Source: Brienomyrus brachyistius
Taxonomy: Eukaryota; Chordata; Actinopteri; Osteoglossiformes; Mormyridae
Assembly (NCBI RefSeq): GCF_023856365.1
Contig: NC_064538.1
Location: 15,122,435-15,186,434 of the forward strand
DNA length: 64,000 bases
Direction of reading: 5' to 3'
The notes under the pieces are model-generated. The model was not told the origin of the DNA. It saw only the letters and a list, made by a program, of their open reading frames with translations, and ran no database searches. The translations under genes were made by a program, and so were the position numbers. Shown piece by piece: positions 1 through 25,654 of this stretch; position 1 is the stretch's first letter; the number at the start of each line of letters is the position of its first letter.

Positions 1-2228
1 CTTTCATCCTCCTCCCCGCGTTTATCCTCCTCCCCATGTTTATCCTCCTCCCCGCTTTTATCCTCCTCCTCCCCATGTTTATCCTCCTCCCCATGTTTAT
101 CCTCCTCCCCATGTTTATCCTCCTCCCCGCTTTTATCCTCCTCCTCCCCATGTTTATCCTCCTCCCCATGTTTATCCTCCTCCCCATGTTTATCCTCCTT
201 CCCGCTTTTATCCTCCTCCTCCCCGCATTTATCCTCCTCCTCCCCGCGTTTATCCTCCTCCTCCCCGCTTTCATCCTCCTCCCCGCGTTTATCCTCCTCC
301 CCATGTTTATCCTCCTCCCCGCGTTTATCCTCCTCCTCCCCGCGTTTATCCTCCTCCCCATGTTTATCCTCCCTCCCCATGTTTATCCTCCTCCCCACGT
401 TTATCCATCTCCCCGCGTTTATCCTCCTCCCCGCGTATATCCTCCTCCCCGCTTTTATCCTCCTCCTCCCCGCGTTTATCCTCCTCCCCGCGTTTATCCT
501 CCTCCCCGCGTATATCCTCCTCCTCCCCGCTTTTATCCTCCTCCTCCCCGCTTTTATCCTCCTCCCCGCATTTATCCTCCTCCTCCCCGCTTTCATCCTC
601 CTCCCCGCGTTTATCCTCCTCCCCATGTTTATCCTCCTCCCCGCTTTTATCCTCCTCCTCCCCGCTTTTATCCTCCTCCTCCCCGCGTTTATCCTCCTCC
701 CCATGTTTATCCTCCTCCCCATGTTTATCCTCCTCCCCATGTTTATCCTCCTCCCCGCTTTTATCCTCCTCCTCCCCATGTTTATCCTCCTCCCCATGTT
801 TATCCTCCTCCCCATGTTTATCCTCCTTCCCGCTTTTATCCTCCTCCTCCCCGCATTTATCCTCCTCCTCCCCGCTTTTATCCTCCTCCTCCCCACGTTT
901 ATCCTCCTCCTCCCCGCTTTCATCCTCCTCCCCGCGTTTATCCTCCTCCCCATGTTTATCCTCCTCCCCGCTTTTATCCTCCTCCTCCCCGCGTTTATCC
1001 TCCTCCCCATGTTTATCCTCCCTCCCCATGTTTATCCTCCTCCCCATGTTTATCCTCCTCCCCGCTTTTATCCTCCTCCTCCCCGCTTTTATCCTCCTCC
1101 CCGCGTTTATCCTCCTCCCCACGTTTATCCTCCTCCTCCCCGCTTTTATCCTCCTCCTCCCCGCTTTTATCCTCCTCCCCGCGTTTATCCTCCTCCCCAT
1201 GTTTATCCTCCTCCTCCCCGCGTTTATCCTCCTCCTCCCCACGTTTATCATCCTCCTCCCCGCTTTCATCCTCCTCCTCCCCGCTTTCATCCTCCTCCTC
1301 CCCACGTTTATCCATCTCCCCGCGTTTATCCTCCTCCCCGCGTATATCCTCCTCCCCGCTTTTATCCTCCTCCTCCCCGCGTTTATCCTCCTCCCCATGT
1401 TTATCCTCCTCCCCATGTTTATCCTCCTCCTCCCCGCTTTTATCCTCCTCCTCCCCGCTTTTATCCTCCTCCCCGCGTTTATCCTCCTCCTCCCCGCTTT
1501 CATCCTCCTCCCCGCGTTTATCCTCCTCCCCATGTTTATCCTCCTCCCCGCTTTTATCCTCCTCCTCCCCGCTTTTATCCTCCTCCTCCCCGCGTTTATC
1601 CTCCTCCCCATGTTTATCCTCCTCCCCATGTTTATCCTCCTCCCCATGTTTATCCTCCTCCTCCCCATGTTTATCCTCCTCCCCATGTTTATCCTCCTTC
1701 CCGCTTTTATCCTCCTTCCCGCTTTTATCCTCCTCCTCCCCGCATTTATCCTCCTCCTCCCCGCTTTTATCCTCCTCCTCCCCGCGTTTATCCTCCTCCT
1801 CCCCGCTTTCATCCTCCTCCCCGCGTTTATCCTCCTCCCCATGTTTATCCTCCTCCCCGCTTTTATCCTCCTCCTCCCCGCGTTTATCCTCCTCCCCATG
1901 TTTATCCTCCCTCCCCATGTTTATCCTCCTCCCCATGTTTATCCTCCTCCCTGCTTTTATCCTCCTCCTCCCCGCTTTTATCCTCCTCCCCGCGTTTATC
2001 CTCCTCCCCACGTTTATCCTCCTCCTCCCCGCTTTTATCCTCCTCCTCCCCGCTTTTATCCTCCTCCCCGCGTTTATCCTCCTCCCCATGTTTATCCTCC
2101 TCCTCCCCGCGTTTATCCTCCTCCTCCCCGCGTTTATCATCCTCCTCCCCGCGTTTATCCTCCTCCTCCCCGCGTTTATCCTGCTCCTCCCCGCGTTTAT
2201 CCTCCTCCTCCCCGCGTTTATCCTCCTC
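1..2228. repeat. 18/21-bp pyrimidine-rich minisatellite array
   Basis: Tandem array of an 18-bp unit, TTTATCCTCCTCCCCNNN, and a 21-bp variant with one extra TCC. NNN is mostly GCG, ATG, GCT or ACG. It is already running at position 1, so its true length is unknown, and it stops near 2228. The + strand is nearly all C/T. Because both unit lengths are multiples of three and lack stops, long open frames appear on both strands; these are treated as artefacts. A rare 19-bp variant containing CCTCCCTCCCC occurs near 365, 1015 and 1903 and shifts the frame each time. The last two lie 888 bp apart and are followed by nearly identical unit orders, which shows a higher-order duplication. By position it sits in an intron of sema3g, upstream of the first exon visible here. 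Confidence 0.95.
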
Positions 2229-3275
2229 CCTTGTTGTGTGGACACAGTAGGGTCCTGTTTGTGCTTTGCTGCAGGTCAGCGCATGGGCACAGTGTAACCC
2301 CAGTGTGTGTCAGAGGTGACATGCGGGGCCTGTTTGTTTGGCTAACGTGTGCTGGCGGCTATTCAGAGGAAGCATCTGTCTTATTTCCATAGGAACAAGG
2401 GGCTGGTCAGCTCACCTTTTACCTGTAGGTGTCGCGTTACCAAAACCAAACTGAGGTCATTGTATTGTTCCTATTGTTCAGCTGGAGACTGACAGGACTC
2501 CGTACCGATCAGACAGTGATGAAAAGGGGAATGTTTATCTTCGTATCTCCCACTATTAGCTGCTGAAGGCAGCTCAAAAAGTGCCATTAATGCAGATTAT
2601 TGTATAGAAATTGCTGTAAATACCACAACATGCATCTCTTTGCTTCAAAAATCATGTTTTTTAATTAAATAATCTGCAGCGTTTAATAATTTTTGACATT
2701 TTTTTATTGTTCACAAGTATATTAATCATGTAATATTTCCAGCAAAAATCTAATTTATTAATGCAACTAAAAGTCCCATTTTGTCGATTCCTGGAGAGCG
2801 ATGACCTTCCAGCTGTGATTGACTGCATAATGCGACACAGTGACGAGTCATCGCTCCGAATGACCCTGTGGGCCCCTGTCTCTCCTCCCTGGCTTTGACT
2901 CTGCCGCTCGGTTTCAGTCCCCTTCCTCAAGTAGAAAACCCCCCTCCAGCATGACTGTCTCACCACCAATTGTTTAACAGGATGAAGCCAAAATGTGAAA
3001 TTATTTTGGATTTTATTAACTATAAAGGAGGAGACCAGAACATCCATCAGGCAGATATAGTTAGTAATGCCCTTAGACGCTGCAATGTACATGTGTCAGC
3101 ATGGAACAGAGATGGACGGAGAAGATTTACAGCAGTACAGATATTAGTCTTGAATGTATATTCAAGGGTACAACTGGGAAGACATTGAATGCTGCCAGTT
3201 CACCCAGCTATGTTGCTAATGTACTCAGCTGGGGCCGCTATTTAAAGTACAATGTGACCCATGCAGCTTTCTGTT

Positions 3276-3560
3276 TCCATAGGGACTAATTATATCTTTG
3301 TGGGGACTCTCCATTGACTTCTATGGGGAAAACTCTAATCCCAACATGATGACCTTAACCCTTACCCAGCTTGAACCCTAACCACAAGTAACGTAACTAA
3401 ATACGAGACTTTTGGCATTTTTAGTTTTTTGATTGCATTCATAGTTGTGGGGACCTGAAAAATTCCCCCCAGAACTTCTAAATGACTGATTTTTATTACA
3501 TTTGGTCCCTGCAATGCAATATAAACCTTATCCACACAGAGACACACACAACAGTTCACC
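3276..3560. repeat. dispersed repeat, copy 1 (GTGGGGAC family)
   Basis: Contains the phrases TTTGTGGGGACTCTCCATTG, a run of CCTTAACCC/CCCTAACC motifs, GGCATTTTTAGTTTTTTGA and GTGGGGACCTGAAAAAT. The same order recurs inverted at 19867-20125 and again at 58741-58990. Family name not assigned; probably a non-autonomous DNA element common in teleosts. Confidence 0.65.
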
Positions 3561-5106
3561 TGGCAAATTATACGCCTGAAAAGTTCTCAGGAAATGTGCT
3601 TCCTGTTACAGACAGGCTAATGACAAAAAAAAAAACCAAGCTGGACTGCTGGCTGATGAAAAGGCCAGAAATCATAACTGTCGACTCGTGAGGCAGTATT
3701 GTTGTTACCCCAGCGGATGGGCTGGTCATTCTTTGCACTGCCCTGCTTGGCACAGCTAAGAGCACTTGAGTCAGACGGAAATGTAGTCACCTCATGCAGT
3801 GTTTTCAGCTCTGAAATCTTAAAAAAATTAGTTTTGATTTCCCTTTGGCACTAAAAGTAGTAATAACTCCCCAGTTCCGACCCGTTCGCAATAAAAAAAG
3901 CTCAAACTAGCAGCTTTGTAGAGTATATCCATCATCTAACTAGTGCATTTAGAGAGAAGATGAAGTTTTGGACAGAAGGCAGAGTTCGCTGTAGGCTGGT
4001 CAATGAGTCCAACACATGGTACCAGCCAAGGACATAGAAACCAGGGGGATCAAGGGGGGCATGTCTCTCCCAGTATTTATTTTGGCTTCATTCGTCACCC
4101 CCTTAATGAACAGATCATTGTGTTTAAATTATTAAGATGCCCCCCCCCCCATAATCTCGAACACTCTCCTGCGCCAATGGTACCAATGCACACGTTCCCT
4201 CACTAAGGGCAACTTTTTTGGGAGCAGCATCAAAAGCGTGTTTTTGTATGGAGAAAAAGTCAGACAGGAACAAAGTGGTACATGTGAATGCTGGAACATT
4301 CAAGACAGAAATGAATCTGGATTCAAACACGTCCTCTGAACTGCAAGACAAAAATGCTGCTTTCTGTATACCTTAGGCATGAAATGTTTGAAATATTCTG
4401 CAGGTAGGACTGTTCGCGTAATTACTTATGATGAAAGTGAGTTCTGCTAATCAACCTTTAATCCTTAGTAAAGAAAATGGAGTTACATTATGATATTAAT
4501 GTTGTACCCAATGGCTTATAATTTATGATTAATTAAATTTCTTCTTGGCCAAGGTATGTAATACAGGTTGCTTCTTGCTTCTTGGAGTTATGAATCATAG
4601 ATTATGCCCGTCAGCTTTTCAGATTTAGCTGAATGGTGCTGCCATGTCAGGTGGAATGTCCTGATTAGGCATTGTCCGGTAAAGCAGGCAATGACATCAC
4701 TTCATCCCCCAGTGTTCCAGGAAACAATCGTATTTACTACAGTGCCCTGGTACCTAATGGTCAGCTGACGAGTTTGACCCAGTCACCCCTGTTGGTGGCA
4801 GCCTTTGGCTGCTTAGCATCTGACCAGTCCATTGTAGATAATAGAGAGAAGGAAGGGGTGTTGTCCCTCACTTCCTGTAATACTTGGCATATCTCTATCT
4901 TAACCCTTTTCTTTCTCTTATTTACTCATTCTGTGGTTGGGAAACTGTGCACAGGAAACGTCTAGCTTGTATTTGTAGTTAATTTTATCTTTGAAGTCGT
5001 TTTTCTTGGCTTTTGTCGATAACATGTGAAGACCAAGTTAAAATTCCAGAAACATAATGACCCAATAATTTTCGTTTTTGCTATCAAAGTGTGTTCTTCT
5101 GTTTAG

Positions 5107-17757
<12,651 letters not shown>

Positions 17758-17795
17758 GTGCATGGCGCCTGTACCACTGCGGAGGGTTTTGGGGT

Positions 17796-17812
17796 GGGGG
17801 GGGGGGGGGGGG
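17796..17812 (+). repeat. G17 run in the sema3g 3' UTR
   Basis: Seventeen consecutive G preceded by GGGGT, 39 bases after the stop codon. Could fold as a G-quadruplex in the mRNA; also a site where assemblies are error-prone. Confidence 0.9.
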
Positions 17813-18623
17813 CAAATCAATGACAAGGGAAAAAACTAATGCATTTCGGAGTTGGACATATGGGCATGGGACAGCGGATGGAACAAAGTCTGGGTGGGGG
17901 GTGGGCTGGAATATCCATGACTGTTACATAGGTCCACACGCATCACTGCCAAGCTGCCTGGGGCCTTTTCACCCCTCTACATTATGCTCCTGTGGTACCT
18001 CCCGCCAAACCATATCTCCAAACCATATGCTAAAGAAAACCCGAGCTGGCCGTGTTCTCCCCCCACAAAGGATACTGCACCCCTGTTATTATCATGCTCT
18101 TTCACACAGTGGCACCCTGCCTTTCCAATCTGCCAGGAAAGGAAAAACAAGACACTTCAAAAAACTCGTTAAATGAATCCTGGACATGAACGGAATTAGA
18201 GCTGTTTAACTTAAAATGTTGTGTGACGATAGTTGGTCGTTCAACTGAAAAGGGTGAAGGTGGCTTTTTTTATTGATGGAATTTCAGCCTTCATCTGTGG
18301 AGGAGCCTGATCTTGCTGCAGTCTTCCAGTTTGATTTTTGCGCTCTGGTTCATTACTCAAGTAGAAGATCGTTGGTGCCTGTTTGTTAGGATATTATCCT
18401 CTCAGAGCCTGAAATCTTCTCTGAGGACAAAGAGGAAACCATTTTACCATGAAAACACAACAAGGCTGTTCCCGCCACACATTGACTTACAAAACAACTC
18501 ACTTCTGTACAAGATAATGTCTTTTCTACTGTTTTATTTGTGATTATGTCATATCTTTTTGCAAGGTGTCCTTTTGACAATATGCAGGCTGAAAGGATTT
18601 GACTTACATAATCTGTACTGTTT

Positions 18624-18809
18624 ATTAAACATGTCATAAATGACTGGGGAATTTCACACTGGGATGCATTGCGTGTAGGTTTCAACATCTATATATTTTT
18701 ATTTTACAACCTTACAGATCATTCATGTATTATTTTCAATTTACTCTTCAGGATATATGAGGGGGTAAATCATTTTGGCCAGAAACTATGCTTTTACTCT
18801 GTTAATAAA
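18624..18809 (+). terminator. candidate sema3g polyadenylation signals
   Basis: ATTAAA at 18624-18629 and AATAAA at 18804-18809 are early poly(A) hexamers after the stop. Their use is inferred; later AATAAA copies exist (for example near 20391). Confidence 0.35.
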
Positions 18810-19049
18810 TCTGAAATTAGCAGTCACATTCTCAACCTTTGAGAAGCGAGTCAGGTGCAGAGTGATCAGACAAAGCAGGACAGAGATGCTGGACAGTAAA
18901 AGGTTAACTGAAACCAAATGACTCTTAATAAGGAAAAAATTCTAATGCAAATGGGGTTGTGGCCCCTTCAGGAACAACTCATTGAAAAAGCAATGGGAAG
19001 AACCCTAAAACACAAAGTACAGGAAAGATCAAATCACATACGACAAATA

Positions 19050-19209
19050 GGGGGTGTTCCACAAAGTAGAATTTCTCAGTTAGCTGGGTGAACTTAAGGT
19101 AGAAGTCATAATTGTCCAATATGAGTTTAAGCACTCCTATTGGACAATCATGACTTCTAGCTTAAGTTAACCCAGCTAATTTAGAAATCCAGCTTCGTGG
19201 GGCACCCCC
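19050..19209. mobile_element. palindromic MITE (about 160 bp)
   Basis: Nearly the whole element is an inverted repeat: left arm GGGGGTGTTCCACAAAGTAG and AGCTGGGTGAACTTAAG pair with right-arm sequences reading CTTAAGTTAACCCAGCT and GCTTCGTGGGGCACCCCC. No transposase. The target duplication is not clear. Confidence 0.75.
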
Positions 19210-19818
19210 ATGAGGAAGACCTCTGACATCACACTTCCTACTCATCTCTTGTAACACTCCCTAACCCAAATCCACCAGCTGGCTCTACTAGACCAATTAG
19301 TCTAAGAAGGACCAGCTGGGTTTCATCAGCTGCTCGATCTGTAGGTGCCTGATTGCCTGATTTACTGCCATAATAATGATAATGCAAAAAACAAAAAAAT
19401 GTGCCTCTTAACATGTAAACTTCTATGTTGACGCAGCATGACAGAGAAACAGACTGACACTTAACTACAAACTGTTTACTAACTTTACTTCATAAGTTTG
19501 TTCCATGAGCAGTCTGCTAGAGTGGTCATCCTTTCTCAGTAGCCTGAGGAGAGAAATGAAGTGCATATTATACAGAGCCAGCGTCTGTTAGATGCATGTA
19601 AAATGAGCATGAGAAGAGGGGTGTGGCATTCTGAGGAGACTGTTGGAGCATTGAGATAATTTAATGTTTCATGTATTTATGTCTTATTTAATGACTTGTG
19701 CATGTCATGCTAGTGTCTTTTTGTAAAGGCAAATATAAATGCTTTTGATGAATTAATTTGAAAGAGGGATCTTTATTGGTCTGTGGCTCTGAATTTAATG
19801 TTGCTGACTACTCATTGT

Positions 19819-19850
19819 GTGTGCTGTGTGTGTGTGTGTGTGTGTGTGTG
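19819..19850. repeat. (TG)n microsatellite
   Basis: Near-perfect TG tract directly beside the dispersed repeat at 19867. Confidence 0.9.
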
Positions 19851-19866
19851 CATGTGAGTTTGAATT

Positions 19867-20125
19867 TACCACATTGTGGGGACCAAATATCCCCAGAATA
19901 TGGTAAAACTTACTACTTTTTAAGTTGGGACATTTTTTAGGTTCCCACAATGTAAACCTCAATTTTATAAAAATGTGAATGCAATCAAAAAAAAATTTAT
20001 TCAAAAGTCTTGCATTTTGTTTGGTTACTTATGGTTAAGGTTAGGACTGGGTAGAGGTTAAGGTCATCATGTTGTGATTAGAGTGTCCCCCATAGAAATG
20101 AATGGAGAGTCCCCACAAAGATATA
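19867..20125. repeat. dispersed repeat, copy 2 (GTGGGGAC family, inverted)
   Basis: Reverse-orientation copy of the family at 3276: CATTGTGGGGACC, AAAATGTGAATGCAATCAAA, GGTTAAGGTTAGGACTGGGT, and GGAGAGTCCCCACAAAGATA. Flanked on both sides by TG tracts. Confidence 0.75.
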
Positions 20126-20136
20126 ATTACAAACCT

Positions 20137-20178
20137 GTGTGTGTGTGTGTGTGTGTGTGCGTGTGTGTGTGTGTGTGT
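20137..20178. repeat. (TG)n microsatellite
   Basis: TG tract interrupted by a single CG step. Confidence 0.9.
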
Positions 20179-21299
20179 AAGTTAGCATGATGGCTGTCAC
20201 AAACGACGGCCAAGTTAATAAAATCACGAGCCAACTGTCTGCATGGAGAGCCGCTGATCAGAAACAGAGAGGGCCTGGTCACCAGCCGGTCCTCTCCGAG
20301 ATCAATCCCATAATCCCCCACTGTGGGAAGGCTCTGCCCCGCTTGTTGATGGCTTTTCAGTTAATGTAAAATTTTAAGACAAAAAAACTGAATAAATACG
20401 GATCTCTGTTTCCAAGTAACAGTGTTTTCATTTCCCTGTACAGTGTCCTCTTTACTCTTCTAAACATATATATAGTCGGTTGTGTTCAGATGTATTTTAA
20501 ACTTGGTGTTAGATATAGTTAGTGGGTTATTGAGCAAAGTTCACTCTTTGGAATAACTTTATGACTGCATGATTATATGTTACTTTTACCTTTAAATCAA
20601 GTTTAGTTATTTTTATTTGCATTTTTCTACAATGTGAATAGAGTATATTTTGGTTTATATGATATGATTTGATTATTGTTCTTTAGGCCAGTTTTGCATG
20701 AGAGCATTTTTTCAATTTTTATTATTGTGAGTGTATGTCTGTGGTATTACAGTATTGTTACACAGTTAAACGTATCTATTCTGACATCAGCATTTAAGAG
20801 CACTGAAGACTGGTGTTACTGCATGAAGTCACTAAAATGTTTCTCTTACTCGGACCAAACCTTTAAGTTGTAAAACATTTATATAGGACAGGAGAAATAG
20901 TAGCTTGATTAATATATTTTTAAAAAAAAAAGATTAAATGCTGATCTCAGGTATATTGCTGAGTGAAACATTATAACTTTATTAGCCACCATTATATACC
21001 ATGAGACCTCCTAAAACCAGAATGTGTCCTGTTTAACACTAAGTGTAATTTAAATCATATTTATCTCAGTACATGTAAGAGAATAATTACATCCACTGAA
21101 TAACTGTTTTCAGAAATATTTGTGCAGCGATATGTTGTACATTTTTTCAGATGTATTAATGATTACAGTGTATGCATAAGTCAGTTTTTACATGAATAAA
21201 TCTAATAATGAGAAAAGCTGTCCAGTGTTAACAGTTCTTAGAATAAGGGATAAAATGATAACAGTGAGACAGCAGGATATGGGTCCTTGTTGTTCACAA

Positions 21300-21970
21300 A
21301 GGGCGCTTTTCCACCGCACCAGGTACCGTACTTTCGGTACTTTCATGAAGTGCCAAAAGTATAGTACATCTATTGTGTTGGTTTTTCCACTGACGTAAAA
21401 ACTGGTACCGGCACCAAATGACATCATCAGTGACCGCCCCTGACTGACATCATCACAGAGCGCGGTGCGGTATTTCTTTTGCTGTATTTAAACATGTTAT
21501 TATGATCCTTCACTTTCCTGTAGTCATGCTTAAGTTTTTTTTATTTTCAAGCGGCATTGTCGGTGTTTCGCGTCTGCCCCATTTCTTCCAAGCGGCTTAC
21601 TATTACGGCAAATACTTTTTTATTTCGAGTCGTGCCACCCAAATCCCGCTGGATCTGTTCATCCGATCGTAAAGCCTGTGTTTCCTCGTGTGTCCATCCT
21701 TCCATTTTACTTTTTTATATTTTTGTTTCTGCTGCTTTTTATTCGCTGTGTGTTCCAAAAGATGTCGGTTGTATTTTGTGTTTTAGCGGTAGGCTATTTG
21801 CATAACTAATCAGTAAATACGTTTCCAGTCCCACCCCAAAGTACCAAAGAAGTACCCCAGCTGGTTTGGTACTATCGGTACTGGAACTTTCGGTACTGGT
21901 ACTCGAGCGGAAGTCAATGGAAAAGCGAAAGTACAGTACTGAAAGTACCAGTGCCATGGAAAAGCACCCT
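21300..21970. mobile_element. non-autonomous DNA transposon with GGTACC-rich ends
   Basis: Left end AGGGCGCTTTTCCACCGCAC then CAGGTACCGTACTTTCGGTA; right end, reverse-complemented, AGGGTGCTTTTCCATGGCAC then TGGTACTTTCAGTACTG. The 671-bp interior has no transposase I can recognise. Superfamily not assigned and no clean target duplication seen. Confidence 0.7.
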
Positions 21971-23136
21971 AACACGCACATACGCACTCCTGCGTGGCTT
22001 TCACCTTCATATGGTGAAGGGGATGGCAATCAGTACTGGTGAGCAGAGGGAGGTAACAGGCATTGGGATGGCATCTCACCCAAGAGCCCAACAGGCGCTG
22101 TTTAAATGGCATAATCACATCATCACAAGGACACATACTCCCTCATATCGTCAGGGTACTGAGTTAATGAAGGGTCAGATGGAGCCAAATTGCTGACTAG
22201 CGGAACCCTTTGCAAGGCCAGGCTGAACTAACTGCAGGGAAGCCGCATTATCTCACTGCGTCAGCTCCAGGATTGCAGGCTGAAAGCACAGCCAGGGTTT
22301 GCGAATACTGACATTTTCCAGAAACCATAACACCCCTTGCCCAATGTTTTCCTACAAGGTCTCCAAAACTATGTATGGCATGTTTCATCAGAAAGGAACA
22401 CACACGTCCCAGTGGAGGCACACTTACCTCTTATCGCTGTCTCCCACCAGCAACGCCTCTGTTTAACCAGTGTTGTCCCCTAAACGGCTCTTCATCGTGA
22501 CACTCTGCCAGGATTCTTCATAGTCATCCCTGCCCCCCCTCCCCGGCGATGATGGGAAGATTCCCAAAGGACCCCATTGTGCTGATACAACAGTCATGCC
22601 AGAAGCTCACTTACATGACAACAATCTTTCTTGTATACAGGACTTGTGTTTCAGATTCTGTCTTCATATTCTGTCATCAGGCTAAGTATGACAGGACTTC
22701 ACAACAGGATAGCTGTTCAACCCCCACCTCGCCTCTATGCCTAGTGTGGGGCAACTGTACCACCATTGGACCAGCACCTCTTCATAGATATGGGTGTTAT
22801 TTCATTCTCCATGGAGACTGTGCGATCTTGGAAGGACAAGTTGTTTTGGCCCTGTGGGCATATTCTGATTTCATCAGAACCAAAAAAAAAAAAGCTATAA
22901 AGCCACGAGTATGTAGCATGTGCATAAAAACATTACGCTAGAATGGTTTTATGACTGACCTCCCTCCTTTGGATTGGCACTTGCAGAAAAGCTGTTGATG
23001 TTTTAAAAATTTTATATAAAGTCATAAATGTAGTTTCTTTTCTTGTCCAAATCTTATAAAATTAAATTGGAGACAATTGTTTTCTGCCTGACATTCGCCA
23101 GAAGCTGGACTGATGCCTCATCTTTTCGGATGAGGT

Positions 23137-23164
23137 CCCCCCCCCCCCCCGTCCCCCCCCCCCC
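23137..23164. repeat. C14-GT-C12 homopolymer tract
   Basis: Two long C runs separated by GT; potential i-motif/G-quadruplex on opposite strands. Confidence 0.9.
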
Positions 23165-25654
23165 AGCTAAGCATGTCTCAACCAGCCTGGTTTTGATGGG
23201 ATGAATATTTTCGTTAGAGATGGAGGGTTTCCTGTTGGTCAAGGGTGGGCCGCTCTGCTAAAGATAAAAACCCAGGGTGCAGATCGGTGAACCGTTTACA
23301 GGCCTGTTTACCGTACGCAGCGATTGCACCAAAGCCCTGACTCATTTATATATACTCATTCCATAAAAGAGCCAGTTTTCCAAATTCTTTTGAAATCTCG
23401 CAAGTTAATCATGCTACCCCACCGAAGGACCATATTATAATTTATGTATTTGTTTTTGCATTTTTTAAAGGTTCACTTTTTAAATTTTAATATTGCAACG
23501 AGAGCTTCATAATTTGTAGTAATGCAAGGCTGATATATGGTTTTGCATATACAGTAATTGTGATGTGTTTTACGCATTATTATCCCCTAGCAAATCCTGT
23601 GCGTTTGCCTTTACTATTTGGACTATTAATTAAAGTTGGGGCGAATGAGCCCCTCTATTGTAATTAGGTCACAGCAAAACTTTTACATACAGTGCAGTTC
23701 AGCTTCTGCAGTATATTAATGCGATAAAGAATTTTTGATTGCCTTGATTCTTTGTTCTTCAGCAGCCAAATAAAAAAAAACATGCAGCCAATCTGATTGT
23801 TATGTTTCCCATCTGGATGTGTTTTTGATTTTCAAAACCTGCACCCTGGTAAAAGCCACTGCAAACCTTTATTTTTCACTAAACGTGAAGGCAGGAAAAT
23901 CTCAGACACAGCGGGGCTTGCACATGTTTGTCAGTCAAAGAAAGCTGGTGCATATTTCTCCTGCAAGTGGGCCCCCCCTTGTGACAGATGAAGATTAATC
24001 ACTGAGGGATGGGGGCTGCGAACGGTTCCCTTAATTGACCAGCTGGACCTGATAGTCCCTTGGGAGCTTGAGGGGGGGCGTTTACTTTGCCCAGAAGCCT
24101 GCAGTTTTCCCAACTGTCAAACCTGCACTCTCTGGTGATATTAGCAAACTGCGGTCAGGTTCACGGTGAACCCTGAAGTAACCTCTATTCATAAACCTGC
24201 CGTTAATCTCAACCTGTAGTTACTTTTGGCCCAATCAAGTTATTGCCTACAGTTGCATTTTTGGTAAAGTCCGTGCCCCCCCCCCCATAGCTCAAATAGT
24301 GTCATAATATTTATACTTGTCCTAGTATTTCATTTTTTTTCCCCCTGAATTTTACCACTCACCAAAGCATGAATTAAACCCCAATATACCTGCTCTCGAG
24401 TCTTTTGTCCCACACTGTATGACAGTAACACTTGTTCTGTGATGCAATAGGTAGCCCCCAGCAGGGCCCACACTGCCCAGGTGCCCGTACAGGTAACGAT
24501 CTTTGACTGAGGACTCCCCCCAGAATGAAAGTGCACTTTGACCTACTGCCTTTTTATCTTTCAAGACAACAACACAGTTTTCCAACCTGGGGGTTTAGTG
24601 GGGGGCACTAAGTAGTAGGACATTTCCTGGACACTTACCTCCTGATAAACCAAACACAAGTGAAGATATTCACACATTTCAGCTGTACTTATCAATCATT
24701 TGATTAGACACAGCAGAAAGGCATTCAGCTGTATGGGGATTCACAGGCAAACAATATCTAAAAAGCATATAAATCAGTAGATACTATTGGGTGAAAATCT
24801 TTAGTGAAGGTATTACTGGGGATTATTTAAGTATGATTTAGATAAGCTGAAAATCAAAATAAACAGGAGAAAAATCTTGAGGAAATGTCTCATTTGCCAC
24901 TGCTGGGCTAATCAGATCTGCTTCTGTGGTTCTTCAACCTGTAGCTGAAGCATGTGATTTAACATCTGAGGAAGCGCTTAAGAAAACTCCACTGCAAGCT
25001 TGCGGAAATTGTAAAATGGCACAGGTCAGAAGAACATTATACCAATGCAGAATCCAAAAAATGATATAGAATAACCCCCCCCCCCCACCCAACGTAACGT
25101 ACAAAGACAGATGACCTTTTTACAGGATGCAGTATTTAGTCACAGTAACAATGACATTTTTCTGGGAACACACACTGAGGCAACAAGGATGGATGTGTGT
25201 GTCAGATAATGAGGGCTGAGTTGAACATAAGGTGAGCTTATCTCCAGGAGGACAGATGCTGTCATGAGGACTGATGAGAGCACAGCCGGGCTGTGCTGTA
25301 TGGGCATACAGGTATGCAACCTCCAGCCATAAGGTGGCAGTGTGACAGTTATGGTTTACTCAGAGATTCCTAGCATAGCAATAACAGGATGAATAATATT
25401 ATTACTTACTCAGTCTTCCTCATGGCTACATTCTTTGCTCTAAATTCTTCTGTGTGAAAGTTTTCTGGGTCTGGAGGATAAACAAAGTCATGTTGACAGC
25501 ACACAGCATGCAATTTTTTTTTTGTGAGAAAAGGATTGTTACACCTGTTATTTTTTATTCCAGCGAGACTCTGACCAATACAAGATGAATAAAGGTAAAG
25601 GGCGGCTCCATATATTTGATCCATTTTACTGGGGGATCCCAATGCTCCAGTGCA

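Noticed and set aside
36..2297. Very long open frames on both strands (up to 753 codons)
   Set aside because: They are produced by stop-free 18/21-bp repeat units. Frames are broken by 19-bp variants, the variable codons change freely, and the same stretch is open in several frames at once.
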